DNA from: CADCVT01 sp036389485
Lineage (GTDB): Bacteria > Actinomycetota > Thermoleophilia > Solirubrobacterales > Solirubrobacteraceae
DNA: 64,000 nucleotides
Assembly: GCA_036389485.1 (NCBI GenBank)
Contig: DASVPR010000038.1
Coordinates: forward strand, 1-64,000
Direction of reading: 5' to 3'
A program made the translations under genes and the position numbers. Below are positions 16,188-24,048 of this stretch, one piece after another (the first letter of the stretch is position 1; every line of letters starts with the position of its first letter). The notes beneath the pieces were generated by a model. That model ran no database searches. It was not told the origin of the DNA and saw nothing but the letters and a program-made list of their open reading frames with translations.

Positions 16188-16886
16188 ATGTGCGGGCGCT
16201 ACACCCTCTCGACCACTACGCCGGCGGACGTCGCGTTCCGCCTCGGCATCGCCGGCGCGCCATTGCCGGCGGAGGCGCTCGGGCGGGCGAACGTCTGCCC
16301 GACGGAGGACGTCCTCGCCGTCGTGACCGACCCGGCGGGGGAGCGGCGGCCGGTGATGCTGCGGTGGGGGCTCGCGCCGTCGTGGGCGTCGCTGAAGGGC
16401 ATGCGCCCGCTGATCAACGCGCGCGACGACAAGCTGCGCTCCAGCGGCGCGTGGCGCTCGCTCGCCTCCCAGACCGGGCACCGCTGCCTGATCGCGGCCG
16501 ACGGGTGGCTCGAGTGGCAGCGGGCGGAGGACCCGAAGCAGCCGCGTCAGCCGTTCCTCCACCGGCTGCGCGGCGGGGCGCCGTTCGCGTTCGCGGGGCT
16601 CTGGTGCATCGCCCGGCCGAAGGACGCGCCGGGCGAGCTCGCGTCATGCACCATCGTCACCGTGCCGGCGAGCGCCGAGGCCGCGCGGCTCCACGACCGG
16701 ATGCCGGCGGTGCTGGCGAGCGCGGAGGAGCAGGCGGCATGGCTCAGCCGCGACGTCGGCCTCGACGGCGCGATCGACCTCGTCCGGCCGCTCCCGGAAG
16801 GCTCGCTCGACATCGCGCCGGTCTCGCCCGAGCTGAACGGCGCCGGGAACGGCAGCGACCAGCTCTCGCTGCTCGCCCCGGCGTAG
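16188..16886 (+). CDS. SOS response-associated peptidase (HMCES/YedK family)
   Basis: Protein of 232 residues of the SRAP family, which forms a stable thiazolidine DNA-protein crosslink with abasic sites in single-stranded DNA. The start ATG is fixed by MCGRY, where Cys2, exposed after Met removal, is the crosslinking residue. Other signatures are LRWGLAPSW, LINARDD (active-site Asn), CLIAADGWLEWQ (catalytic Glu) and the late HDRMPAVL with the catalytic His. Length is normal. The spacing to the next small membrane-protein gene is 11 bases, so they are likely co-transcribed. No LexA box was identified. Confidence 0.95.
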   Translation: MCGRYTLSTTTPADVAFRLGIAGAPLPAEALGRANVCPTEDVLAVVTDPAGERRPVMLRWGLAPSWASLKGMRPLINARDDKLRSSGAWRSLASQTGHRCLIAADGWLEWQRAEDPKQPRQPFLHRLRGGAPFAFAGLWCIARPKDAPGELASCTIVTVPASAEAARLHDRMPAVLASAEEQAAWLSRDVGLDGAIDLVRPLPEGSLDIAPVSPELNGAGNGSDQLSLLAPA

Positions 16887-16897
16887 ACTCCGCTGCG

Positions 16898-17116
16898 ATG
16901 GCCGACCTCCAGCGCCGCCCCGCGGGCCGCCCGTCTCGCCGCCAGCGCGAGCAGCGCGCCTACCAGCTCACGCTCCTCACGGGCGGCCTCGCCGTCGTCG
17001 CCGTGGTGGGGATCGTGCTGGCGCTGGTCGGCGTCGTCGGCTTCGGCATCCCGATCCTCGCGGCGATCCTGGCCGTCGTGTCGTTCGTGCTGCTGCGCCG
17101 CTCGCTCGGCGTGTAG
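16898..17116 (+). CDS. Small two-helix membrane protein (72 aa)
   Basis: A basic head (about residues 1-22, RRPAGRPSRRQREQRAYQ) is followed by two adjacent transmembrane helices (about 25-46 and 48-67) and a short RRSLGV tail. The positive-inside rule puts both termini in the cytoplasm. I know of many actinobacterial hypothetical proteins with this layout but cannot name this one. Its stop shares one base with the GTG start of the DUF488 gene, so these genes and the SRAP gene probably form a three-gene operon. Confidence 0.7.
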   Translation: MADLQRRPAGRPSRRQREQRAYQLTLLTGGLAVVAVVGIVLALVGVVGFGIPILAAILAVVSFVLLRRSLGV

Positions 17117-17553
17117 TGCCGGCGATCTGGACGATCGGCTACGAGCGGCTGCGTCCGGAGTCGCTCGCGGCGGAGCTCGAGGCGGCCGGGGTCGAGCGCG
17201 TGATCGACGTCCGGTTCCGGCCGCAGTCGCGCAAGCCGGGGATGTCGAAGACGAAGCTCGGCGCGATGCTCGCCGAGCACCGGGTCGCCTACGAGCACCG
17301 CAAGGCGCTCGGGACGCCGCCCGACCTGCGCTGGCTCTTCCACAGGGGCCGCGTCGAGGAGGCCGCGGCCGCCTACCGCGAGCACGTCGAGGCGATGGCG
17401 CCGGACGCGCTCGCCACGCTGGCCGACGAGGTGCGCGACGGCCCGCGGACGGCGCTGCTCTGCCTCGAGGAGGACCCGGCGGGCTGCCACCGGCGCGTGA
17501 TCACCGACGCCCTGCGCGAGCGCGTCGAGGGGCTCGATGTCGTGGACCTCTAG
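17116..17553 (+). CDS. DUF488-family protein
   Basis: Protein of 145 residues. DUF488 signatures are IWTIGYERL at the start, VIDVRFRPQSRKPGMSK in the middle and LLCLEEDPAGCHRRVI near the end, the last holding the invariant Cys-His-Arg. The GTG start overlaps the preceding stop by one base. The fold is thought to bind nucleic acid or nucleotides, and family members often sit beside repair or stress genes; the neighbouring SRAP gene fits that pattern, although a biochemical role is not established. Its end overlaps the convergent AarF-like gene by four bases. Confidence 0.9.
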   Translation: MPAIWTIGYERLRPESLAAELEAAGVERVIDVRFRPQSRKPGMSKTKLGAMLAEHRVAYEHRKALGTPPDLRWLFHRGRVEEAAAAYREHVEAMAPDALATLADEVRDGPRTALLCLEEDPAGCHRRVITDALRERVEGLDVVDL

Positions 17554-18719
17554 GCCGCGAGCGCCGGCCAGTCCTCCGTCGCCTCGAGTCGCGCGAGGAC
17601 CGCGACGAGCTGGCCGAGCATGCGGCCGAGCGCGAGGTCCTGCGGCGCCGGCGACGCCGCCGTCGCGAGGGCGAAGAGGTCGGGGATCGCCGCGAGAGCG
17701 CGGTCGGCGACGTCGAGCAGCGCGGCGGCGTCGAGCCTCGCGGGGCCGTCGAGGAAGCCGGCGAGCAGCTCGCGCAGCAGCGCGTGGGCGTCGAGCGCCT
17801 CGGCGTCCGGGAGCAGCCCGGCCGCGGAGACGACGCTCGCGAACGCCGCGGCGTCGTCGCCTGCCAGCGCGTCGAGGGCGTCGAGCGCGCGCCGCGCCCT
17901 GTCGCGATCGACCGGCCGAGCGACGCCGGCGCCGAGCAGGCCGAGCGAGCCGTCGGCGCGGACGAGGACGTGGCTCGGCCGCGGGTCGACCAGCGCGAGC
18001 CCCGCTTGCAGTGCCGCCGCGCGGAACGCCTCGACCAGCGTGCGCGCCGCGCCGTGCGGATCCTCGGGCCGAGCCCCGTCCGCGAGCGTCGTCCCGTCGA
18101 GCAGGTCGCTGACGAGCACGCCGCTCTCGCACAGGTCGAGGCGGGGGCGGGGGACGGCGATGCCCGTCACGTCGCGCAGCGCCCGCGCGACCCGGCGCTG
18201 CTGCGACGCCTCGTGCTCGAGGTCGAGCTCGTCGAGGGTCAGCTCGCGGATGTCGCGGAGGATCGCGGCCGCGTCGAGGTTCGGGAACGCCGCGCGGAGG
18301 GGAGGGCCGAGCGCGTCGAGCAGCGCGAGGTCGTTGCGCACCGCCCGCTCGATTCCGGGCCGCCGGACCTTCACCGCGACGGCCGCGCCGTCCACCTCGC
18401 CGCGGTGGACCTGCGCCGCCGGGCGGATCGCGAGCGGCTCGGGGTCGAGCTCGTCGAGGACGTCCGCCGCCCGGCGGCCCCACGCCTCCTTCAGCAGCCG
18501 CTCGACCTCCTTCGGCCGCAGCTGCTGGCAGACCGCCGCGCGCGCGGCCTCGGCCTCGCGCTCGACGATCTCGCGGAGCTCGGGAGGCAGCGCCGCGGGA
18601 TCGAGGACGTCGCCGAAGCGGGCGATCGCGATGCGCACGGAGGGCGCCTGGCGGATCAGCCCCGCGCCGGCGTCAACGAGGGTCCGCAGCGCGGGAGGGA
18701 GGTCGAGCCGGGCGGCCAT
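17550..18719 (-). CDS. AarF/UbiB (ABC1)-like protein kinase homologue, probably inactive
   Basis: Protein of 389 residues resembling the ABC1/ADCK/UbiB atypical kinases. Conserved parts: the VHRGEVDGAAVAVKVRRPGI strand with Lys about 117, and the ABC1 acidic motif RELTLDELDLEHEA (about 158-171). Degenerate parts: there is no KxGQ motif before the domain; the catalytic loop normally reading D-x-HPGN is DPRPSHVLV (about 245-253); and the DFG position reads GAG (about 263-265). The metal-binding Asn and Asp are therefore missing and it should not transfer phosphate in the usual way. The C-terminal 100 residues are helical and hydrophobic. A structured spacer with a strong hairpin lies upstream. 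Confidence 0.8.
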   Translation of the reverse strand: MAARLDLPPALRTLVDAGAGLIRQAPSVRIAIARFGDVLDPAALPPELREIVEREAEAARAAVCQQLRPKEVERLLKEAWGRRAADVLDELDPEPLAIRPAAQVHRGEVDGAAVAVKVRRPGIERAVRNDLALLDALGPPLRAAFPNLDAAAILRDIRELTLDELDLEHEASQQRRVARALRDVTGIAVPRPRLDLCESGVLVSDLLDGTTLADGARPEDPHGAARTLVEAFRAAALQAGLALVDPRPSHVLVRADGSLGLLGAGVARPVDRDRARRALDALDALAGDDAAAFASVVSAAGLLPDAEALDAHALLRELLAGFLDGPARLDAAALLDVADRALAAIPDLFALATAASPAPQDLALGRMLGQLVAVLARLEATEDWPALAA

Positions 18720-18810
18720 CCCGGCCAGGGTGCCCGCGACGCGCGGCGCCTACGCGCCGCGGGCAGGCCGACCCACCCGGCACCGCCGCGAAGCCGCGCG
18801 TCGCAACCGC

Positions 18811-18836
18811 GGGCGCCCCTCCGCTGAGGGGCGCCC
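18811..18836 (-). terminator. Hairpin terminator
   Basis: GGGCGCCCCTC and GAGGGGCGCCC form a perfect 11-bp stem with a CGCT loop, starting 7 bases past the stop of the minus-strand gene at 18843. A second, weaker inverted repeat (18731-18765) lies further downstream, ahead of the AarF-like gene. The 18720-18842 gap holds no gene. Confidence 0.7.
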
Positions 18837-18842
18837 CGGAGT

Positions 18843-19238
18843 TCAGGCCCAGCGCAGGACCTGCGGGGCGAACGTCCCGGGGCGGGCCTGGGCGGCCAGC
18901 CGCTGCGCCGCGCGCTCGGTCAGGGCGGAGAAGCGGCGCGCGGGGGTGCGCGCCTCGCGCCGCTCCCCGGGCCGCGGGAGGTCGTGGATCTCGGTCGCGT
19001 CGACCTTCACGACCTCCGCGACCAGCGGCAGGCCCGCGGCCTGAGCCGCGACGCGCGCGGACGGGACGGGCTCGTCCCAGACGAGCATGGCCTCGACGGT
19101 GGCGCCGAGCGGCTCCGCGCGCAGGGTCATCGACCGGAGCCCGTGGCCCAGGGCGGGCGGCTCCGGATCGCAGACGTGCGCGATGTAGTCGCCGGCCGTG
19201 AGGCCGTCGAGCTCGAGTGTCAGGATCTGGCGGGGCAT
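18843..19238 (-). CDS. Hypothetical protein (131 aa)
   Basis: I do not recognise this protein. The N-terminal half reads as alternating beta strands (RQILTLELDGLTAGDYIAHV, LRSMTLRAEPLGATVEAMLVW), the C-terminal part as a basic helix (RRFSALTERAAQRLAAQARPG) ending APQVLRWA. There is no signal peptide or membrane helix. The ATG at 19238 is chosen because MPRQILTLEL begins the ordered part; an ATG four codons upstream is equally placed. It is followed by a strong hairpin and preceded at 48 bases by the SnoaL-like gene in the same direction, so the two may share a transcript. Confidence 0.6.
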   Translation of the reverse strand: MPRQILTLELDGLTAGDYIAHVCDPEPPALGHGLRSMTLRAEPLGATVEAMLVWDEPVPSARVAAQAAGLPLVAEVVKVDATEIHDLPRPGERREARTPARRFSALTERAAQRLAAQARPGTFAPQVLRWA

Positions 19239-19285
19239 GGTGGGGAGCATCGCCCCGGCGCCCCCGGGCGGCGTCGGGGATCCCC

Positions 19286-19699
19286 CTAATCCCGTTCCCA
19301 ACCCTCCCTAAAGGCGTCGAGCGCGTCCTCGCCGGACTCGTGGAGGTCGAGACGCGCGATCCGCCCGTCGCGGACCTCGATCAGCAGCCCGTACGGCACC
19401 ACGACGTCGGCCGCGCCCGCGGGAGCGTCCGCCAGCCGGCCCCGCAGGTCGCACCCGGCGACGACCACGTCGCCCTCCGACGCCAGCACCCGCAGGTCCT
19501 CGTGCAGCTCGGACGCGCTGTGGAAGATGCTCAGGTAGTAGGGGCGCAGCTCGTCGTGGCCGCGGAACGTCCCCATGCTCACCCGCCGCCGGTCCACCAC
19601 CACGGCGTCCTCGGCGTACAGGTCCATCATGCCGTCGACGTCCATCCGGCTGAACGCCGCGGAGTTGGCGAGCACCACCGAGACCGCGTCGCCGCTCAT
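19286..19699 (-). CDS. SnoaL/NTF2-like domain protein
   Basis: Small cone-shaped NTF2-fold protein of 137 residues. The pattern is standard: an N-terminal helix (VVLANSAAFSRMDVDGMMDL), YAEDAVVVDRRRV, TFRGHDELRPYYLSIF, then strands containing DVVVAGCDLRG and VPYGLLIEVRDGRIARLDLH. The family covers polyketide cyclases, isomerases and non-catalytic ligand-binding proteins; no unique catalytic pattern identifies the substrate here. It is probably cytoplasmic, with no signal peptide. It lies upstream of the 131-residue hypothetical gene on the same strand. Confidence 0.88.
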   Translation of the reverse strand: MSGDAVSVVLANSAAFSRMDVDGMMDLYAEDAVVVDRRRVSMGTFRGHDELRPYYLSIFHSASELHEDLRVLASEGDVVVAGCDLRGRLADAPAGAADVVVPYGLLIEVRDGRIARLDLHESGEDALDAFREGWERD

Positions 19700-19750
19700 G
19701 GCTGCAACGTACTCTGACGCGCCGCGAGCCTCTACGCCTGAGGCCGCTCT

Positions 19751-20329
19751 TCAGCGCATCCTGAACGGCAGCGTCAGGAGCGTCTTCGGGAGGTCGATGC
19801 GCGACCGGCGGTACGCGTGCTCGAGCGCCGGCTTCGCCTGCGGGCCGTGTACGCCTCGGCCGTGGCCGACGAGCAGGTGGCCGGGGTCGTAGTCGCGCAG
19901 CACCCCGGGCGGCGTGAGGCGGAGCATGATGTGGATCCCCGCCGGGTCGCCGAACATCGGCCCGGTGCCAACCGCCTCGGCGACCACGAGCGCCTCGCGC
20001 TCGCGCCACCACAGCGCCTTCTCGCGCCACTTCGGGACGTCCACGACCGTGATGACGTCGAACGGCGCCTCGGGCAGCGACTCCGGCAGGCGCAGGTGCG
20101 GCACGCCGAACCGCAGCGCGAGGTCGGCGCACGCCCGCGGGTGGCGGTCGAGGAGCTGGATCACGCCGGCGGGCTCGCCCAGCGCGAGCGCGCGCTCGAC
20201 GGCCTCGTCGTCGTGGACGGGGTCGACGAGCCAGACCCGCCCGCGGTCGTCCGCCAGCGCGTGCGACGTCCGCTGCATCGGCTCCTCGACGATCCAGGAC
20301 AGGCCGAGGTCGTGTTCCTCGTAGATCAC
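19751..20329 (-). CDS. Hypothetical protein, possibly a degenerate metallo-beta-lactamase fold
   Basis: Protein of 192 residues. The GTG start at 20329 is supported by a GTGA overlap with the stop of the broken AlkB-family gene, a normal coupling arrangement. The pattern of strands and loops (SHALADDRGRVWLVDPVHDD, GVIQLLDRHPRACADLALRF, DVITVVDVPKWREKALWW, GHLLVGHGRGVHG) recalls metallo-beta-lactamase-fold proteins of the DUF4336 type, in which the terminal LLVGHG segment is kept but the HxHxDH metal motif is absent. It is therefore unlikely to be a hydrolase. The relation to nucleic-acid repair through its former neighbour is speculation. Confidence 0.6.
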   Translation of the reverse strand: MIYEEHDLGLSWIVEEPMQRTSHALADDRGRVWLVDPVHDDEAVERALALGEPAGVIQLLDRHPRACADLALRFGVPHLRLPESLPEAPFDVITVVDVPKWREKALWWREREALVVAEAVGTGPMFGDPAGIHIMLRLTPPGVLRDYDPGHLLVGHGRGVHGPQAKPALEHAYRRSRIDLPKTLLTLPFRMR

Positions 20330-20640
20330 GAGCGCCGGAGCGTACGGAACGTGATCGAGTAGCGCAGCACGTGGGCGGAGCGCGGCGCCAGCTCGATCGC
20401 CGCGGTCTCGCGGCCGGCGGCCTTCGTCGTGCGCTGGAAGCGCATCCGGCACGGGGAGAGGAGCGAGACGCCCGCGACCTTCGGCCGAAGTGCCGCACCG
20501 TGCGACGCGCGTCTGGCCCCGCATCGTCAGCGTGCGGAAGTCGACGCCCTCGAGAACGCCGAGCACCGAACGCTCCTCCTCCGGGGTCAGGAGGTCTTCG
20601 ACGTAGGTGAGGCCCTCCGGCAGGATGCCGGCTCTCCTAC
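20326..20640 (-). pseudogene. AlkB-family 2OG-Fe(II) dioxygenase remnant with internal deletion
   Basis: Two parts of an AlkB-like demethylase are fused here. Reading from 20640: LPEGLTYVEDLLTPEEERSV... MRGQT is the usual N-terminal region. After a frame change comes RRTVRHFGR. After another, at about 20480, GVSLLSPCRMRFQR... IELAPRSAHVLRYSITFRTL is the C-terminal region, ending at the TGA 20328-20326. About 60-90 residues carrying the HxD iron ligands and substrate lid are missing, and no start codon is visible upstream of LPEGL. The product cannot be a functional dioxygenase. The intact stop overlapping the next gene shows that the original operon structure is preserved. Confidence 0.78.
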
Positions 20641-20650
20641 CCTCTGCGGC

Positions 20651-21109
20651 ATGACCGACCCGCGGTCGCCCGCCGAACGGCTGATCGACAAGCTCCGCGA
20701 GCCCGAGGACTCCGGCCGCGGCCTGTCGCGCCACGCGCGCCAGTACCAGCGGACGCTCGAGGGCTACCTGCAGGCCGGCCACCGCCCGCGGTGGATGGAG
20801 CGGCTGGGCCAGATCGACTTCGGCGTGGCGCGTGAGCGGCGGCGGCTGCAGCGGGCCTACGAGACGCTGCGCGCGCAGACCGGCGGGGACGCCGGCGAGT
20901 TCGCCCGCCGGTGGAGGGAGGTCGCGCGCGGCTGGTCGTTCGACGAGGTCAACGAGCTGATCGGCCGGCACAACGAGTGGTACCCGATCGAGCGCCAGCT
21001 GCCGATGGACCCGCGCACCCGCGACTACGTGCTGATCCACGGGCACTCCTACCGCCGCGAGCCGCTCGACGCCGCGTGGGTCCTCAAAGAGTTCCCCGCC
21101 GAGGCGTAG
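20651..21109 (+). CDS. Hypothetical protein (152 aa)
   Basis: Soluble, highly charged protein with no signal peptide and no family I can name. Predicted mostly helical: PAERLIDKLREPEDSGRGLS, HARQYQRTLEGYL, RWMERLGQIDFGVARERRRL, then GWSFDEVNELIGRHNEWYPI and HGHSYRREPLDAAWVL. Trp and Arg are frequent. It is read directly into the Ser/Thr kinase gene, whose ATG follows the stop with no gap, so it may be a partner of that kinase. The 5' side lies 11 bases from the decayed AlkB fragment on the other strand. Confidence 0.7.
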   Translation: MTDPRSPAERLIDKLREPEDSGRGLSRHARQYQRTLEGYLQAGHRPRWMERLGQIDFGVARERRRLQRAYETLRAQTGGDAGEFARRWREVARGWSFDEVNELIGRHNEWYPIERQLPMDPRTRDYVLIHGHSYRREPLDAAWVLKEFPAEA

Positions 21110-22504
21110 ATGCACCGCGGCGGCACGTTGCTGGCGGGCCGCTACCGCGTCGTACGGCAGATCGGGGCGGGCGGGATGGGGACGGTCCACCTCGCGCACG
21201 ACGAGACCCTGGGGCGCGACGTCGCGGTGAAGTCCGTGCACGCCGCGCCGGAGTCCGAGCACGGGCGGCGGATCATGCGCGAGGCGCGCCTCGGCGCCGC
21301 GCTGCGCCATCCGCACCTCGTCACCGTCTTCGATGTCCGGGCCGAAGACGGCGCACTGCTGCTGGTCATGGAGTACGTCGAGGGCGAGACGCTGGCGGAC
21401 GCGCTGCGCCGCGGGCCGCTCGAGCCGGCGCGGGCGATCGCGGTGCTGCGCGCGGTCGCCGCCGCGCTCGACCACGCCCACGCGCAGGGGATCGTCCACC
21501 GCGACGTCAAGCCCGCGAACATCCTGCTCGGCAGCGGCGGGACCGTGAAGCTCGCGGACCTCGGCATCGCAACGGCGGACCACGTCACCCGCATCACCCG
21601 GACCGGCGGAGCGCTCGGCACCGTCGCGTACATGGCGCCGGAGCAGTTCGGGCCGGGCCGCGTGAAGCCCGCCGCGGACGTCTACGCGCTCGCCGCCGTG
21701 GCGTTCGAGGCGCTCAGCGGCCGCCGCCCGTACCCCGGCGCGACCGCGTTCGAGGTCTTCACGCGGCTGCGCGAGGGGGCGTCGCCGCCGGACGTCCGCG
21801 AGCTGCGCCCCGACCTGCCCGAGCGAGTGGGGGAGGTCCTGCGCCACGGGATGGCGACCGAGCCGTCGCAGCGCCCCGCTCACGCCGGCGAGCTCGTCGA
21901 CGCCCTCGAAGCCGCCCTCACGACGACGCCGCCGCGTCCTCCCGAGATCGACCCGACGCAGCCGCTCCCGGCCGCGTCAGAGGGACGGCGACGCCGCCGC
22001 CGACGCCGGCGCGCGTTGATTGTCCCGTTCGCCCTCGTCGCTGTGGGCGGTGTCGTGGCCGCGATCCTCGTCGGGTCGGGCGACGGCGACGAGCCGGCGC
22101 GGCGGACCAGCGCGGCCACTGCGACGACGGCGACCGCCGAGCCGCGCGAGCCCGCGCGCGCGACGTCGGGCCCGCCGACGCCCGAGGACGCGGTCCGCGC
22201 CTTCTACACCCGCGCGGCGGACGGCGACCTCGCCGGCGCATGGCGGCTCGCCGGGCCGAAGATGCGCGCGGCGTTCGGCAACGACCGCGACACGTTCGAG
22301 GCCGACCTCGGGTCGCTGCGCGCGATCGCGTTCCGCCGGCTCGCGCAGACGGAGGCGACCGCGACGACCGCGACGGTCGCGATCGAGACCGTCGCGGAGC
22401 ACACGGACCGCACCGACCGTTGCACCGGAACAGTGCAAACCGTGAAGAACAGGCGCGGAAGATGGCTCGTCGAGCCGCTCGGCGTGCGCTGCGTCAGCAG
22501 CTGA
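21110..22504 (+). CDS. Membrane-anchored Ser/Thr protein kinase (PknB-like) with NTF2-like ectodomain
   Basis: Receptor kinase of 464 residues. The kinase domain (about 11-270) has the glycine loop IGAGGMGTVH, Lys41 in VAVK, the catalytic loop HRDVKPAN (Asp132), DLG (150-152) in place of DFG, as in many bacterial kinases, and the APE-equivalent MAPEQ. A Pro/Thr juxtamembrane stretch is followed by an RRRRRRRRR stop-transfer sequence and one membrane helix (302-322). The outer part has an Ala/Thr linker, then an NTF2/SnoaL-like domain (PEDAVRAFYTRAADGDLAGA to the end). There are no PASTA repeats, so the ligand is unlikely to be peptidoglycan. Its start abuts the stop of the preceding hypothetical gene. 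Confidence 0.95.
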   Translation: MHRGGTLLAGRYRVVRQIGAGGMGTVHLAHDETLGRDVAVKSVHAAPESEHGRRIMREARLGAALRHPHLVTVFDVRAEDGALLLVMEYVEGETLADALRRGPLEPARAIAVLRAVAAALDHAHAQGIVHRDVKPANILLGSGGTVKLADLGIATADHVTRITRTGGALGTVAYMAPEQFGPGRVKPAADVYALAAVAFEALSGRRPYPGATAFEVFTRLREGASPPDVRELRPDLPERVGEVLRHGMATEPSQRPAHAGELVDALEAALTTTPPRPPEIDPTQPLPAASEGRRRRRRRRRALIVPFALVAVGGVVAAILVGSGDGDEPARRTSAATATTATAEPREPARATSGPPTPEDAVRAFYTRAADGDLAGAWRLAGPKMRAAFGNDRDTFEADLGSLRAIAFRRLAQTEATATTATVAIETVAEHTDRTDRCTGTVQTVKNRRGRWLVEPLGVRCVSS

Positions 22505-22527
22505 TCCCTGCCGGGTAAGCCCAGGGC

Positions 22528-24048
22528 GTGACGCTCTCCGCCACGTCGCATCCGCTGAGCGACCTCGCACGCCGGATCCCGGCCGTCCTGTTCGTCGCGG
22601 AGCGCGGCCGGCCCACCTTCGTGAGCCCGGCGGCGGAGGCGCTGCTCGGCCACCCCGCCGACCGCTACCTCGACGATCCGGTCGCGTGGGAGCGCGACAA
22701 GCAGGCGCTGCACGAGGTGTCGACGACGACCGCCCAGGGGGTCACCTACGGCGCCCTCGTCGCGGCGGACACGGACCGCGACCCGCTCACGGGACTCCCG
22801 TGCCGGATGCTGCTCCGGGAGCACGTGGCGGCGGCTGTCGCCCGCGCGCAGCAGACCGACCGCGCGGTCGCCGTCCTGCATGCGGGCCTCGATCGACTCG
22901 ACCTCGTCGCCGCGGGGCTGGGCCGCCCCGCGTACGAGAGGGTCATCCGCGAGGTCGCGATCCGCGTGCGCGACGCGATGCCGGACACCGCGATCGTCGG
23001 GAGCCTCGCCGAAGGCGAGCTCGGCGTGCTGCTCGGGGACGTCGAGAGCGACCCCGCGGCGCTGGTCGAGACCGCCGCGGGCCACCTCATCGTCGCCGCC
23101 GGCAGGCCGCTGGAGATCGAGGGCGAGCGGTTCGAGCTGACCGCGCGCGTCGGCGCCAGCATCCTGCCCGGTGACGCGACCGACGCCGAAGGGCTCATGC
23201 GCCACGCCGACACCGCGATGCGCACCGCGCGCCGCGGCGAGGGCAACCGCGTCCTCTTCTACGACGGCGGCACCGCCGACGCGCTCGAGCGCCTCCTCAT
23301 CACCGGCCGGCTGCGGCGCGCGGTCGAGCACGACGAGCTGCTCCTGCACTTCCAGCCGATCTTCCGGCTGCCCGACGACGCCGTCGTCGCGGCCGAGGCG
23401 CTGCTGCGCTGGCGCGACCCCGACCGCGGCCTCGTCCCACCGCTCGACTTCATCGGCGTCGCCGAGTACACGGGCATGATCGAGCCGATCGGCCGGTAGG
23501 TGATCGACGCGTGCTGCGCGCAGGTGGCGGAGTGGCGGCGCGAGGGGCTCGACATCGCCGTCAGCTTCAACGTCTCGCCGCGCCAGTTCCGCGAGCCGCG
23601 GTTCGCGGAGACCATCGCCGAGGCGGTCGAACGGCACGGGATCCCGGCGACGTCGCTCATCGTCGAGGTGACCGAGTCGGTCGCGATGCGCGAGCCGCAC
23701 TGCGTCGAGCCGGTCCTCGAGAGGCTGAGGGAGCTGGGCGTCCGCCTGGCGATCGACGACTTCGGCGCCGGCTACTCCTCGCTGGCCCGGCTGCGCGAGC
23801 TCGACGTCGACCTGCTCAAGATCGACCGGACGTTCCTCGCCGACGCCGCGACCGACAACCGCGCCGGGCGCATCGTCAACGCCGCGCTCGACCTCGCCGG
23901 CGCGCTCGAGATGACCGCCGTGGCCGAGGGCGTCGAGACCGCCGAGCAGCGCGCGTTCCTCGTCGACCGCGGCTGCGCGCTCGCGCAGGGCTTCCATCTG
24001 GGGCGGCCGCTCCCGGCGGACGAGGCGACGGCGCTGCTGCGCGGCTAG
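22528..24048 (+). pseudogene. GGDEF-EAL protein interrupted by an in-frame stop
   Basis: One continuous frame of about 506 codons with a TAG at 23497-23499. The N-terminal part contains a PAS-like start (PAVLFVAERGRPTFVSPAAE) and a GGDEF-type domain whose signature is degenerate (LAEGELGVLLG), so it should not make c-di-GMP. The EAL domain begins with AEALLRWRDP and breaks off after MIEPIGR. It resumes at GTG 23500 with VIDACC, continues through NVSPRQFREP, EVTESVAM, IDDFGAGYSSLARL, KIDRTFL and AEGVET, and ends normally. The stop falls exactly where EAL proteins have Trp (G-R-W-V), so one G-to-A change from TGG explains it. Without it this would be a c-di-GMP phosphodiesterase. Confidence 0.88.

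Noticed and set aside
18720..18842. Possible small RNA between the AarF-like gene and the 131-residue gene
   Set aside because: The two hairpins are better explained by transcription termination; no promoter was visible.
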